A stretch of DNA of 64,000 nucleotides from Odontesthes bonariensis (GCF_027942865.1 NC_134516.1:17535822-17599821), one strand, 5' to 3'; positions 10,548 through 22,214 are shown, counted from the first letter of the stretch. The notes: generated from the letters alone by a model not told the origin. Made by a program: numbers and translations.

Positions 10548-11804
10548 GGGCCCATTGCACAAAAGTAGGATTTAGACATCCAGGATGAATTACTTAGCCA
10601 GGTTCAAGGAATCCAAAACATGGGCGCCCGGGCTTAGTTGGTTGCACAAAGGCTAATCCAGGATGAGCAGACACGGATTCATTAAGCCAGGTGAAAGCGA
10701 TCCTGGATAAGTGCTGCACACGGCTTTCTTAAATAGACCCCACGATCGATCATAGATTCACTGATTCACCATGGCAACAAGGGCGGCGTATTTCTCCCCA
10801 GCGGAGCAAGAACTATTAATGGAAGCATATGAAGAGGTGAAGGAGAAAATAAAACAAAAAGGAAATACTGCCACAGTTAAAAAAACAAAGGGAGCAAGCG
10901 TGTTAAACCATTGCTGGCCGCCTGAATGCGTAAGTAGTGCACAAATACACACTCACCACTCCACTGAAACTATCACAATTAGGCTACAATCCAAATAAAA
11001 TGTTAATTAAAGCGATACTCCTGAGTAGATTCAACCTGGGGTCATTTGAACCGTGACATCCAGCCAAGTAGCCCACCCGCAGTTTTTTTGATCTTGGCTG
11101 AACATCAGCTGAGTTACCGAGTTATCCCGAATAGCTTAGTACAAGCGCTAATGGATCCTGGCAGTATCTCCAAAATTACCACACTAAAATCACATGCCAT
11201 GACACCAAACTTCTACAGTAGTACAAATATGGTCTGTACTCACAAAACGATGCATTTGGAAGTTTGAAAATAGTCCAGGAGTTTATTATTATCATCAACA
11301 CAAGCCTGATAGCTTCTCTGCTGCTAAAGCTGCGTCGACGTCACTTCTGGGAGCTGGGAGCTTCAAAGTAAGATGAGGGTTGATCTACTACTGTAGACAA
11401 CAAAGCAAGGCTGCTCAATTTCTCCATTGATAAAATAATTTCACAACTCTACAACATAAAAATTCATAAAAAAAAAAACATGTAGAATATAGCATATACT
11501 TTGTTGTCGACCCGAGTGTTTCGGAACTCAGATCTATCGGAGCCTATCACAAGGTGAGCCACAGAACCTCTATTGATAACCACTTTTAACATCATGGCTG
11601 TGTTAAGAATGTCACTACTTATGAGGTTGTGATGGTAACATTTTGTATTCACAGGTGAATTCCTGGGTGTATTGCTGGGTGACAGAGGGTATGCCTGCCA
11701 GCCTTTTCTGCTCACTCCATTTGCAGACCCTCTGGAGGCACAACTGGCATACAACCATGCCCATGCCAGAACAAGGGCCCGGATAGAAATTACATTTGTC
11801 ATTT
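10548..11804 (+). mobile_element. PIF/Harbinger element, copy 1, broken at its right end
   Basis: Same family as the element at 22253-24477. The left terminal inverted repeat starts GGGCCCATTGCACAAAA. A Myb/SANT-like exon begins at ATG 10771 (MATRAAYFSPAEQELL) and is frameshifted after KKT. A DDE-transposase segment follows at 11512-11800, with the LLGDRGYACQPFLLTPF stretch and ARTRARIEI. The right inverted repeat is missing, because the sequence leaves the family at about 11805. A TTAA-bordered insertion (11007 onward) replaces the sequence that follows the first exon in copy 2. The copy cannot encode a working transposase. Confidence 0.75.
11011..11465. repeat. TTAA-bordered MITE-like insertion inside Harbinger copy 1
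   Basis: Copy 2 continues aaatgttaattaaca; here the same text runs into ttaa followed by AGCGATACTCCTGAGTAG, a start seen in short nonautonomous fish elements with TTAA target sites. The right end is not clear and no matching inverted repeat was located, so the right coordinate is approximate. Confidence 0.4.
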
Positions 11805-11883
11805 AGTGGCGTGATTTTGAGTTGAATTTTTATAGATGTACTTTTGGTACATTTTGGAAAAGTATATTATTATTATTATTATA

Positions 11884-13386
11884 TACAGTACAGACCAAAA
11901 GTTTGGACACACCTTCTCATTCAATGAGTTTCCTTTCTTTTCATGACTATTGAATTGTAGATTCACACTGAAGGCATCAAAACTATGAATTAACACATGT
12001 GGAATTATGTACTTAACAAAAAAGTGTAAAACAACTGAAAATACGCCTTATATTCTAGTTTCTTCAAAGTAGCCACCTTTTACTGTGATTACTGCTTTGC
12101 ACACACTCACTACATCTTGAAGAGCTTCAAGAGGTAGTCACCTGAAACGGTTTTCACTACACAGGTGTGCCCTGTCAGGTTTACTAAGTGGGATTTCTTG
12201 CCTTATAAATGGGGTTGGGACCATCAGTTGTGTTGTGCAGAAGTCAGGTGGATACACAGCTGATAGTCCTACTGAATAGACTGTTAGAATTTGTATTATG
12301 GCAAGAAAAAGCAGCTAAGTAAAGAAAAACGAGTGGCCATCATTATTTTAAGAAATGAAGGTCAGTCAGTCCGAAAAATTGGGAAAACTTTGAAAGTGTC
12401 CCCAAGTGCAGTCGCAAAAACCATCAAGTGCTACAAAGAAACTGGCTCACATGAGGCCCGCCCCAGGAAAGGAAGACCAAGAGTCACCTCTGCTGCGGAG
12501 GATAAGTTCATCCGAGTTACCAGCCTCAGGTTAACAGCAGCTCAGATTAGAGACCATGTCAATGCCACACAGAGTTCTAGCAGCAGACACATCTCTAGAA
12601 CAACTGTTAAGAGGAGACTGTGTGAATCAGGCCTTCATGGTGGAATAGTTGCTAGGAAACCACTCCGAAGGATAGGCAACAAGCAGAAGAGACTTGTTTG
12701 GGCTAAAGAACACAAGGAATGGACATTAGACCAGTGGAAATCTGTGCTTTGGTCTGATGAGTCCAAATTTGAGATCTTTGGTTCCAACCACCGTGTCTTT
12801 GTGCGACGCAGAAAAGGTGAACGGATGGACTCTACATGCCTGGTTCCCACCGTGAAGCATGGAGGAGGAGGTGTGATGGTGTGGGGGTGCTTTGCTGGGG
12901 ACACTGTTGGGGATTTATTCAAAATTGAAGGCATACTGAACCAGCATGGCTACCACAGCATCTTGCAGCAGCATGCTATTCCATTCGGTTTGCATTTTGT
13001 TGGACCATCATTTATTTTCCAAAAGGACAATGACCCCAAACACGCCTCCAGGCTGTGTAAGGGCTATTTGACCAAGAAGGAGAGTGATGGGGTGCTGCGT
13101 CAGATGACCTGGCCTCCACAGTCACCAGACCTGAGCCCAATCGAGATGGTTTGGGGTGACCGCAGAGTGAAGGCAAAAGGGCCAACAAGTGCTAAGCATC
13201 TCTGGGAACTCCTTCAAGACTGTTGAAAGACCATTTCAGGTGACTACCTCTCGAAGCTCATCAAGAGAATGCCAAGAGTGTGCGAAGCAGTAATCAAAGC
13301 AAAAGGTGGCTACTTTGAAGAACCTAGAATATAACACATATGTTCAGTTGTTTCACACTTTTTTGTTAAGTATATAATTCTACATC
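11884..13386 (+). mobile_element. Tc1/mariner element (DD38E spacing), right end missing
   Basis: The left inverted repeat begins TACAGTACAGACCAAAAG directly after a TA dinucleotide, as expected for Tc1/mariner insertion. The transposase ORF follows. The right side stops within the sub-terminal region (agtatataattctacat at about 13370-13386) and then abuts a different repeat, so the right inverted repeat is lost and the copy cannot transpose. The left sub-terminal text runs ggcatcaaaactatgaatt and is not matched on the right. Confidence 0.85.
12291..13334 (+). pseudogene. Tc1/mariner transposase, nearly open, two lesions
   Basis: Cut-and-paste transposase. N-terminal paired-like helix-turn-helix (SVRKIGKTLKVSPSAVAKTI), GRPR AT-hook-like linker, second HTH (ISRTTVKRRL), then the DDE core: first D in WSDESKF (about residue 156), second in QKDNDPKH (about 246), E in SPIEMVW (about 285). 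This puts 38 residues between the second D and E, rather than the usual 34. Lesion 1: the natural ATG at 12298-12300 (MARK-type start) is out of frame with the body, consistent with a lost A. Lesion 2: TGA at 13224-13226 stands where the family has Trp in LQDCWKTI; the frame then continues to TAA at 13332-13334. Confidence 0.85.
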
Positions 13387-13392
13387 CATTAA

Positions 13393-13850
13393 AGGGGAAC
13401 TGCGGTATTTTCAACATTAAGCCTCTTTTCTGAGACGTCTGCAATGTTTTAGAACCCCCCTCACCGCTTTTTTGATGTTTACTGCTGTCTCCGGTATTTG
13501 CCTAATTTTGATTCTTCTCAACCTGCTTCAGAATGGCAAGTCATGTGCATGTCCAAAAAGGTCCGTATAAGCACCATAAACGTCCGTTTTCAAAATCATC
13601 AACTCACCGGAGTGGTTACTGGTGTGCACCGGTAATCCATATCAAATTTCGTTGCGAAAAGTTGCTTCTGTCGTGTTTTATTTGACATTTTGTAAATCCC
13701 ATTGAGTTCTATTGAAGACTGGATGTTCGTTGATATTACTCCACCACCGAAACGAAGTCAGATTCAACTGCTGAGCGGAAGTTTACCCACGGCTGTGAGG
13801 TGGCTAAGAAAATAATTCGAGCATGAATGAGCTGCCAAATAAAACACGAC
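13393..13850 (+). repeat. TTAA-bordered nonautonomous element, truncated
   Basis: Starts AGGGGAACTGCGGTATTT immediately after TTAA at 13389-13392, the target site of piggyBac-type elements. It has no coding capacity. The expected opposite inverted repeat is absent, because gypsy integrase sequence begins at about 13851. Its left edge directly abuts the broken right side of the Tc1 element. Confidence 0.45.
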
Positions 13851-14136
13851 AGGTTTTCACCCCCAGACTAATGGCCAGACTGAGCGCATGAACCAGGAGC
13901 CGCCCTTCGCTGTGTCGTGTTATCTAATCCTTCTACTTGGAGCTCTCGATTATCATGGATTGAATATGCTCACAACAACTCTATGACCTCTTCCGAACAA
14001 CAAACTTCTTTCCTTTTGAAGTATCCTTAGGATATCAACCCCCTCTGTTTCCAGCCCTGGAATCTGACTCCCTTGTTTCCTCCGTCCAACATCTCATGAG
14101 GCGCTGCCGTAAGATTTGGAGAGACACCAAGGCCAT
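13851..14136 (+). pseudogene. Ty3/gypsy integrase fragment, left half
   Basis: Frame(s) reading HPQTNGQTERMNQE (with the catalytic Glu of the rve integrase core), then WIEYAHNSM, a short frame shift, and LGYQPPLFPALESDSLVPSV-like text to the RRCRKIWRDTKA stretch. The gypsy reading resumes at 16391, after a 2,250-bp insertion that splits it exactly at a CCAT. Confidence 0.75.
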
Positions 14137-16386
14137 TGTAGCGTTATTGGGTATTTATATACGTATTAAATATAAGGATTTATGAGATGTTCTTACAGTC
14201 TCAAATAAACCTTACCTCGAATTCAGGGCACCACCTACCTAGGTTTTGACTTAATTTAAGTCACAGTCAGGTAGGAAAACTGTTCGAAATCTTACGATCC
14301 TGGTATGTTAAATTAATCTTTCAATTAATATTCAGTCTCATATCTCGCTACTTTCGTGAAGTTCTCGTTTGGTTGGACAGACATTACGTAAAGAAAGCAT
14401 ACGACACAATCTGTGATTATAACATATATATATAGATATATGAGCTGTTTATTACAATGATATGATCTTAGACATGAACCTTTAAACAAACAGGAGATGC
14501 ATGGAATATGGGTGATTATATAAAACACTTAGTGAATATAAAATAAAATATGGGGAATGGGGAGATACTGGATGTATTCAAATAGTTCAGGTTGGCTGAC
14601 AATTTGACGCTAAATACTGACATTTCGGATTAATGTATCATTCTGTGAAAACCTCGAGACATCCATCAAACCCACTTTAAGGTGAAAACGGGTCGGTCTT
14701 ACTGTGCTGAAGTTCTGTTTAGTCGGTTCGGAACACGGCAGCGGCCACGCGGGGTCCGAGGGGATTTCTCTTCCGCTCTCTGGGCCTTCCTGGCTGTGGT
14801 GGCTGACTTTAGCGGACTTCTCAGTTGCTTCTTTGATGAAGTGAACTTAAGTTCACAGAAGATTAATAAAAGGTTGCTTGGAGTTGGCTTTCTTGGTAGG
14901 AAAAGGTGATGATGGCGTGAAACAGCGGAGGTTAGGACGTGCGACGTAGAAGGACGTGGATGGCGAGGGACGAACAAAAACACGTAAAACGTGCATCTTC
15001 AGAGTATTTCAATCTGTTTCTTTGTTCGGGTCTTTCTTTCTCGTCTCCGGGGTCTCACTGGGTTCTGGAGGGTCTCCTCCGGTCGTCCGCTGCATCGTTA
15101 TCCTCACGTCGTTCCGTTCTCTCCTGAGATTATGGGAAAACTCCCAAACTCTGGTGAGCTCTTCTCTTCTGCTTAAACCATCTCCAAAACTCTCTGAGCA
15201 GCTGTTCTCTGCTCAAATCTCCTTCTGAAACTCTGGGTTGGAACCCTTCTGGAACAAGAGGCAAGAAGCAAGGGAGCAGACGCCTGAAGCGAGCCAGCAA
15301 AACGAGAGAACTAGAGAGCCAGTGTTTTTCGCGGGTTCCGGGTTTTGACTCTCGGAGGCGGGGCTTACACTACTTTTTCAGCCAATGACATGCTTGAACT
15401 GTGTGCATGTCTGTGTAAGGTGATCTGTGCTATATGGGGATTTCTGGATTTAGACAAAGAGAACTCTTATTTCTCCATTACTCCCATCTCATAGAACATT
15501 TGTCTCGGTGATTCTGAAAACACCACATCTTGTTAAGATATGCAGATTAAAGATATAACATGGACTTGTAATATAAAAGACATCAAAATAACACACATGA
15601 TAAAGACAATTATGACTTTCAAAATTCAGATGAATATCTATGAAATCGTGACATATGAATAGTGAACCACACAATGTTAATTTTCTGTGTTAACAATGGG
15701 GACACCAAACAAATACCAAATAGATACCGAAGGGACATGTTAGAAGTTACTAGTTGCATATATTGTCCATTTTACTGAGTCCTCTGGGATTTAAATGTTC
15801 AACTAATCAACACTGCAGACCACTAGGGGGCAATGTGGTTCCATCAGGCAGGTTGGGCATTTCCAACCAAGATCAGTTCTTTGTCAATATTTAAGCCAGA
15901 ATCGTACAAATTGTCTCTATATGCGTCTTGTGATCAAGCTGGAAACCTGAAAGAAATTGTACACGGTTATCAAACACATTTAATATAGTTTTAAGATTCG
16001 ACTAAAAGTGAGTCTTATGAAGTCTTCTCAGTTCGTATGTAGCCATCTGGTCGGTTTGCTGGTGAAAAGGGGTGTTAAAGTGTCAACTTTCGAGTTATGG
16101 TCCAGATAAGAAAGTAAGTGTCCCACTTTTCCAAGAGTGAGTTCTTTGTTCGTTAGAGTCTATCCCAATTTTTATTGCAAGTGTCTGTTGCTTATTTTTT
16201 TCACTCCCAAAAGCTCTTAAGAGGGTAGAAGGTGAACGTAAATTAGGCAGTTTCTGTCTCTTTTTCCTTTGTGGAAAGAAAATGAAGATCTGGTTTATAT
16301 CCACATACGTAAACATCCCCCACAGGAATGTTGGTTTTGTCAAAGTTTGAAAAACTCTTAATCCACACGGCACTGTGACTGCTACA
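14137..16386. mobile_element. 2,250-bp LTR-like insertion with CCAT target duplication
   Basis: The gypsy integrase reading is interrupted cleanly. CCAT occurs at 14133-14136 and again at 16387-16390, and the inserted DNA begins TGTAGCG and ends GACTGCTACA. The ends form a short TGTAGC/GCTACA inverted repeat within TG...CA. Short inverted TG/CA ends and a 4-bp duplication fit a solo LTR of a retrovirus-like or gypsy-type element; the length is unusually large. Inside, a GC-rich part (about 14690-15370) and an aataaa near 14866 could be promoter and polyadenylation regions of an LTR. No ORF was recognised and no internal pol was seen. Confidence 0.65.
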
Positions 16387-16390
16387 CCAT

Positions 16391-16740
16391 CTTACTTAGG
16401 ACTGCTGACCGAAATAAACGCCTGGCAGATCGACAACGCATACCGGCCCCTGAGTTCCACCCAGGTCAGTCAGTTTGGCTCTCTGCTAAGAACATTCCCT
16501 TAAAGTATGAGTCCAAGAAACTCTCTCAAAGGTTCATTGGACCCTTCAAGATCATCGGTCTCATTTCTGTTTGCCTGGAGTTGCCCAAAACTATGAAGGT
16601 TCACAATGTGTTCCATGTGTCCCAATTGAAGCCTGTTTCCACCAGCCCCCTGTGTCTTCCATCTAATTCCCCACCACCGACGCAGCTCATTGACAACCAA
16701 CCGGCCTACACTGTGAAGAATCTCTTGGATGTTCGTTAAA
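16391..16740 (+). pseudogene. Ty3/gypsy integrase fragment, right half
   Basis: Continues the reading left at 14136: [16 protein letters not shown], then [32 protein letters not shown], then [13 protein letters not shown] and [10 protein letters not shown]. This is the integrase C-terminal SH3-like region leading to the chromodomain of fish gypsy elements. It breaks off at about 16740, before the chromodomain. No stops were seen in this part. Confidence 0.75.
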
Positions 16741-17186
16741 GTATAAAAGTATAAAGTAACCTTTAAATAAAAATGTTTTTTTTATTAAAAAAAACACACA
16801 CACACACACACAAAAAAAGGTAGATGCCACTATATGAATTGCAAGCTTAATTTGAAAACTGAATAGTTCTACATGTGGCCCAAGACAACAATCATAAAAC
16901 CATTACTGTCAAAGACAAAGTCACTCAAGGAGCATGTTCTTTCTCAAACTTTATTGGAATTCAATTACACGTGAGGTAGTATTCAAGAGGTAGGTCGTGA
17001 GGTATTCATTCAAAACAAAAACAAAAAATGTAAGGAATAGAAAGTACAGATACTTGTGTGAAAATGTAATGAGTAGAAGTCAGAAGTAGGCAGAAAAATA
17101 AGTAATGGAGTAAAGTAGAGATACCTAAAAAGTGTACTTAAGTACAGTAACGAAGTATTTGTACTTCGTTACTTGACACCTCTAGT
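16741..17186. repeat. Simple repeat and hAT-like MITE fragment
   Basis: A (CA)n tract lies at about 16793-16812. From roughly 16930 to 17184 the text carries gtactcttaagtacagtaacgaag-like wording ending in cgttacttgacacctct. This is the recognisable end of a very common fish hAT-type nonautonomous repeat. The left part is degenerate. Confidence 0.5.
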
Positions 17187-17525
17187 CTGTGGGCGTGAGC
17201 AGCAACTCTGTGTACCTTCCCATGAGCAAGCGTGGCTGCCCCAGTTTCTCCTGCACACCTGACCATCATCATTCATCTACCACAGTATTTAACCTGGACT
17301 CTCCTTCCACTCATCGCCTGATTGTTAATCTACTTTGTATGGTAGTGTGTTTAAGCCCTCAAACTTTGGATCTTGCTTTTGACCTAACCTTGCCTGTTTT
17401 TTCATGTGTCCTGTTCTCCTCTGCCACAGACCCAACTGCGGTGTGCCTGCTAACTTACATGCTGACAATTCCTGCAGTGTTCTCACTTTCAACCCTCATT
17501 AAATGAAGACACTCTTTGCCATATC
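17187..17525 (+). repeat. Probable gypsy LTR fragment
   Basis: C-rich text with acctgaccatcatc, tatttaacctggactct (TATA-like) and cattaaatgaagacac. This resembles the promoter-to-R/U5 part of fish gypsy LTRs. Its position shortly after a gypsy integrase fragment is consistent, but the LTR ends are not visible. Confidence 0.4.
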
Positions 17526-18880
17526 CCATTGTGTGTGTGTCCTACTATTGAGTCATTTTGCAACTTTTTTGCAAAAATTTTAGGGGGGGCTGTTTCAGTA
17601 AGAACAGTAGCACTTGTGCTCTCTGTTAACCATGTTTCTGTCAGAAAAAGAAAATCTAAATTGTGTGAAATGATGAAGTCATTAACTAACAGTGACTTAT
17701 TGGACAGATCTAATATTAAGTAAGGCTAGCTTTGTGGAGTTTACACTGGTCTCTGATGTATTCTGAGTTGTACGTGGTACCGTTAACAGATTAGATAAAT
17801 TCACCCAGCAGGTTGACTGTTTTCGATTCCTTCTTTTACTAACTAATACAGGAATCCTATTGGGCCCCAGCTTGTTCTCAGAACAGCTGTCAGTAGTCGG
17901 ACTTCTATAGCAGGGACCCTGAATGCATCATGGCATGGTATCTTTGTTTTGAACTCTGGATGTTCTGCTGCTCCTGGAGTCCTGGCTGGGATACACTGAA
18001 CTATGAACATTTGAAATGTCCCAAAAGAAAAAGCTTTTGTTCAGGTTGGAGATTTTAAACACTTAGCTTTAAACTCCTGTTTAAACTTGCTTTTTTGTCC
18101 TCTGTTCTGTCTTCTCTTTTTAAACTCTACAAGGTGCTGGTGTTCCTCTGTGCCTAGGGTAATGCATAAGAATAACATGTTTCGCCATCCCAGTTACTGG
18201 TTGAGTTTATTTGTTTAAATGTGAAATGAAGATCAAAGTTCAGCCCTGTTGTTCAGAGTGATGTAGTTCTCTACAGCAGACTGCCGCTGAAGAGATGGTG
18301 TCAAACCACTTTGTGGAGGTCATCGGCCCCAACAGTAACTGCTGGTGCTGCTCAGGGTCTGTGAAGATATTGGTAATTCACAGTTCATCCCACTGAATCT
18401 GGGAAGAAACCACAGAAAAACAACCAGACTGACTAAGCAACACATTGACCGAGGTTTGTTTTTCTCTCAAACTCGAAGTTTAAATGTTATTGGCCTTCCA
18501 GGCCAGTGATTGGCCAGATTTAGTTAACAAGACTTGTATGCAGAGACACCACAAGACGACATAATAAAAGTTCAAATACGCCATCAAATAAATATTAAAA
18601 CAGAAGTGATCCTGACTGAAGCATGAGTGTAAATTCTCAGACGTAATGACTGATTTTAAAGTGACAGCTTCAAGGAAGAAACTATTGTTGACCTACGTAA
18701 TTTTTTTTATAATAAAAAACACATAAACTGTTCTGAGCTTTTACAGCCTCAGTCAAACCTCAGGTTAAACTTATGTAACCATGATTTTCCATGAATGCTT
18801 CATGTAGATGTAATAAAAGGTCATCCTGTGGTTTTTGCTTTAAACGATACATCACCTCTGCTCATCCAGATGTTCAATTA
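17526..18880. other. Intergenic DNA, nothing recognised
   Basis: AT-moderate DNA without a convincing ORF, RNA gene or terminal repeat. A short frame around 17600-17720 is open for 64 codons but has no recognisable motif. Confidence 0.4.
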
Positions 18881-19860
18881 GACTGCCGAACAGGACGGAT
18901 AACGTGAGCGTTCCAGTGGTGCTTGTGTTTGTCCGGTTCTTTCTGTCGCGGTCCCAGCCGGCTGTATCGCAGCAGCCTCGTGTGTTCGTAGCTGCTTTTG
19001 AACAGATGCCTCTCCCTCAAGTCACCAAACAGATCGATCCAAAGCTGTGTCCTGGTATGCAAACACACATTTTATTCCAAGGAAATAAATCACTTTCCTC
19101 CTGTAGATTACGTCTGTATCGTGGCCTGTTGTGTTTTAAGTAGTTTATTATGTAGATGACGTTTAAAATCTGAAGCAGGGACTAAACTGATTCAACATAA
19201 AAAAAAAAAAACAACCAAGTAAAAGCGAGCATTGCCTTCATCAACACAGTCATATACAGTAAATCCAAAAGTGTGATGTGAAGCAGATAATCAATGAAGA
19301 ATGAATATGAGATAAAAACCTTCGTTTGCCAAAGCAGGACCAGCAGCTTTCACTTCACTGCTCAGATGTTGAAGTGCCATACATGTGACTTCTGGCTCCT
19401 GCAAATGCATCTCCGTGCGCTGATCTAAAGGAACAATGAAGTGCTGCCATCAGTCCATTTTCTGTGCCACAGTCTGTGCGGAGGCTTTTTGGAAAGACTC
19501 AAAGTTCAGCTACACACTCGATGTCATTTTGAGCACCGACACCAGGATCATTGTTGGACTTTCCACATGTGAGCCGCATCATTTTTCTTGAGAAGCCATC
19601 GTTACGGCCACTTCAGGCGATTGCAAAAGGTTTCAGTTTGTCGTTCCCATCAACATGCCACAAAGAACAATACTCTATTCCAGTCCAATCAAGTTCTCTT
19701 ATTGTTTTCATCACATCACATCTCCTGACATCTCAGAGTGAGCAAAAGGCAGTTAGCGTGACTTTAGTAAGAATCCACCCTCTGCTATGTTCCAAACACA
19801 TCCATGCTTCTAGATCCTCTGGATGAGAGAGCTGCTGAGCTCTTTATTCCTCCCAAGGAG
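18881..19860 (-). pseudogene. Integrase-core (rve-type) gene remnant
   Basis: Reading down the minus strand: about 19690-19675 gives the lead-in to LWHVDGNDKLKPFAIA (first catalytic D), then GFSRKMMRLTCGKSNNDPGV with frame changes. Next comes LRTDCGTENGLMAALHC (second catalytic D, about 19485-19450) and HGDAFAGARSHMYGTSTS (about 19425-19370). After about 260 bp of unrelated sequence, LWIDLFGDLRERHLFKSSY and WNAHVIRP follow near 19055-18890. These are the segments of the DDE integrase proteins found in many copies as uncharacterised loci in fish. Several frame changes, a stop after VAEL and a missing RIE(S/A)WW segment make it a pseudogene. Whether it derives from a transposon such as Ginger or a domesticated gene cannot be decided here. 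Confidence 0.6.
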
Positions 19861-21154
19861 TCAACATTATTTTAGAGTTATTTCCAGAACTCAGCAGGTT
19901 AACTTACTAAGACTCCAGTCTTATGTCACGATGAGCTCAGTTTTTTCCCCTTGAAACCCAACTAGCAGCTCCCACTAGTGAAGTGGACCCGTGATGATGT
20001 GGTTTGGTTTCCTCGTCATGGAAAAGTGAGAACAGCTGTTGTGATGGAGGCTAATACTGTTCGGCAGTGACAGCGGGCACTGCTGCAGTCTCAGATGATT
20101 GTGTTTCAAATGAACACTCAAAACACGAACTCAGGGATCAGAAGGACATGAGAGCACCGAGTACAAGACGCAACCAATTCCTGGGGCTCCTGTCCACAAC
20201 ACAAGCATCAGACTTGCGAGTGCGGAGCAGACGCTTCCAGCTACAGCCTCATAACTACTATAAAAAGAGAGATAAGAGCACCAGTTGTTTCATTAAAGTA
20301 ATAAAAATCTCCAGTTACTGCGGGAAGTACAATGAATATTTCGGGAATGAAGTAATTTCAGCTTCATTTGATAGTAAATAAATGAAAAAATGTTGAAACT
20401 TGGAGAAGCATCTTCTTTTCTTTTTGATTATCTGATGCCAGTCTCTTTTTGCTGGTCACAATATTAATTTTCTAAAGACATGCTCCACCTCCTGCAGAGT
20501 TGTAGGTTGCAAACTGCTGGACGAAGGTCTGATTTATTGGAGTGTTGTTGTGTGTGGCTGCCAAGTTTGGGTCGTTCATCCTCATAAAAGCAGCAGGACA
20601 AAACAGAATCGTCTTAAGGAGGAATTGGAGAGAGGATTTTAGTCCTAACATGATCGTTTTCTGATTCTTCCAAATGAAAAAGTGTTACAGAGGGAATTTT
20701 GCTGGTTTTTGATGTCAAATCTGTCAAAAGTCAATGATTCATCCATCAAAGTACAGCATTTAGGCGCTTCATCAGCTCCTCTCCTTACTGATTATGTGGA
20801 TTTTGCAGCTTGTTAAACGATATAGCTTATATAATGGAATATTTCCCTAATGCTGCTTGTTGGGGCAGTACTTTACAGGACAGAATTATTATGAACAAAC
20901 AACAGGTATGACTTGGTATGACTAGGTAATCAGCTGGAGTTGCCATTTTTGAGATTTACATGCTGTTACAACATCGAGGTCACATATTCTCCAAATGTAC
21001 TCAGAGGTTTTTCACGAGAGTCTCAAGGTCACAGAGAATCCTTTTTAACAACTTTAAAAACTCCTTCTCTAAAGCCCTTTTGTGTCCCGCAGGAACAACA
21101 ATAAAAAAAATCATCCATCATGTTCAGATCAAAGTCCCAGTTACTGTTTAGGCA
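19861..21154. other. Intergenic DNA left of the tRNA array
   Basis: No gene, RNA or mobile element was recognised. Some short frames are open but show no motifs. The tRNA array starts at about 21160 with gttgctaaaagttaacctgg. Confidence 0.4.
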
Positions 21155-21489
21155 GATTAGGGTTGCTAAAAGTTAACCTGGAAAGAAGCACAAGTTCCTT
21201 GGACCATTTGCTAAAAGTTAACCTGGAAAGAAGCACAAGTTCCTTGGACCATTTGATTAAACAAAACAAAGGCCAGACGTGTCGTTGATCACATGAACTT
21301 CTGCACAGATTGATCTCTGAAGAGACAGCTCCTTCCTCGGACCCATTTCGAAGACTGACAATTTCTAACAAACAAAAAACAATCTTTTTCTTGATCACCA
21401 CAACTTAGGTCTGTCTCAGGAGTTGAAGTCCTTCATGAAAATGATAATCTGTAACCGTTGAATGTCAAAGGTGAACACACATGTATGTC

Positions 21490-21571
21490 GTTGTTGTGGC
21501 CGAGAGGTTTAGGCGATGGATTAGAAATCCATTGGGGTCTCCCCGCGCATGTTCGAGTCCTGCCGACAACG
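21490..21571 (+). tRNA. tRNA-Ser(AGA), array copy 1
   Basis: 82 nt with the class II long variable arm (TTGGGGTCTCCCCGCG). Acceptor stem GTTGTTG/CGACAAC has one G-T wobble and discriminator G. The anticodon loop TTAGAAA gives anticodon AGA. The T arm reads GCATG...CCTGC, with one mismatch and a B box starting TGTTCGA rather than GGTTCGA. The D arm has TTT where the others have TTA. Confidence 0.85.
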
Positions 21572-21756
21572 ATAACATTCTGCACAGATTGATCTCTGAA
21601 GAGACAGCTCCTTCCTTGGACCCATTTCGAAGACTGACCAATTCAAACAAAAAATAATCTTTTTCTTGATCGCCATAACTTAGGTCTGTCTCTGGAGTTG
21701 AAGTCCTTCATGAAAATGATGATTTGTAACTGTTGAATGTCAAAGGAGTATATGTC

Positions 21757-21838
21757 GTTGTCGTGGCCTAGAGGTTAAGGCGATGGATTAGAAATCCATT
21801 GGGGTCTCCCCGTGCAGGTTCGAGTCCTTTCGACAACG
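21757..21838 (+). tRNA. tRNA-Ser(AGA), array copy 2
   Basis: 82 nt, anticodon AGA. The acceptor stem GTTGTCG/CGACAAC is perfect. Two weaknesses: GGCCTAGAGG in the A box (G to T) and a T stem of GCAGG against CCTTT, which breaks two pairs. It may be a pseudo-tRNA. Confidence 0.8.
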
Positions 21839-22132
21839 ATAACATTATTGACTCAGGGTTGCTAAAAGTTAACCTAGAAAGAAGCACAAGTTCCTTGGAC
21901 CATTTGATTAAACAAAACAAAGGCCAGACGTGTCGTTGATCACATGAACTCCTGCACAGATTGATCTCTGAAGACACAGCTCCTTGCTAGGACCCATTTC
22001 GAAGACTGACAAATTCTAACAAACAAAAAACAATCTTTTTCTTGATATCCATAACTTAGGTCTGTCTCAGGAGTTGAAGTCCTTCATGAAAATGATGATT
22101 TGTAACTGTTGAATGTCAAAGGAGTGTATGTC

Positions 22133-22214
22133 GTTGTCGTGGCCGAGAGGTTAAGGCGATGGATTAGAAATCCATTGGGGTCTCCCCACGCATGTTCGAG
22201 TCCTGCTGACAACG
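22133..22214 (+). tRNA. tRNA-Ser(AGA), array copy 3
   Basis: 82 nt, anticodon AGA. The acceptor stem has a G-T wobble at its base (TGACAAC on the 3' side). The T stem reads GCATG...CCTGC with one mismatch. The Harbinger insertion starts 39 bp after this copy. Confidence 0.85.
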
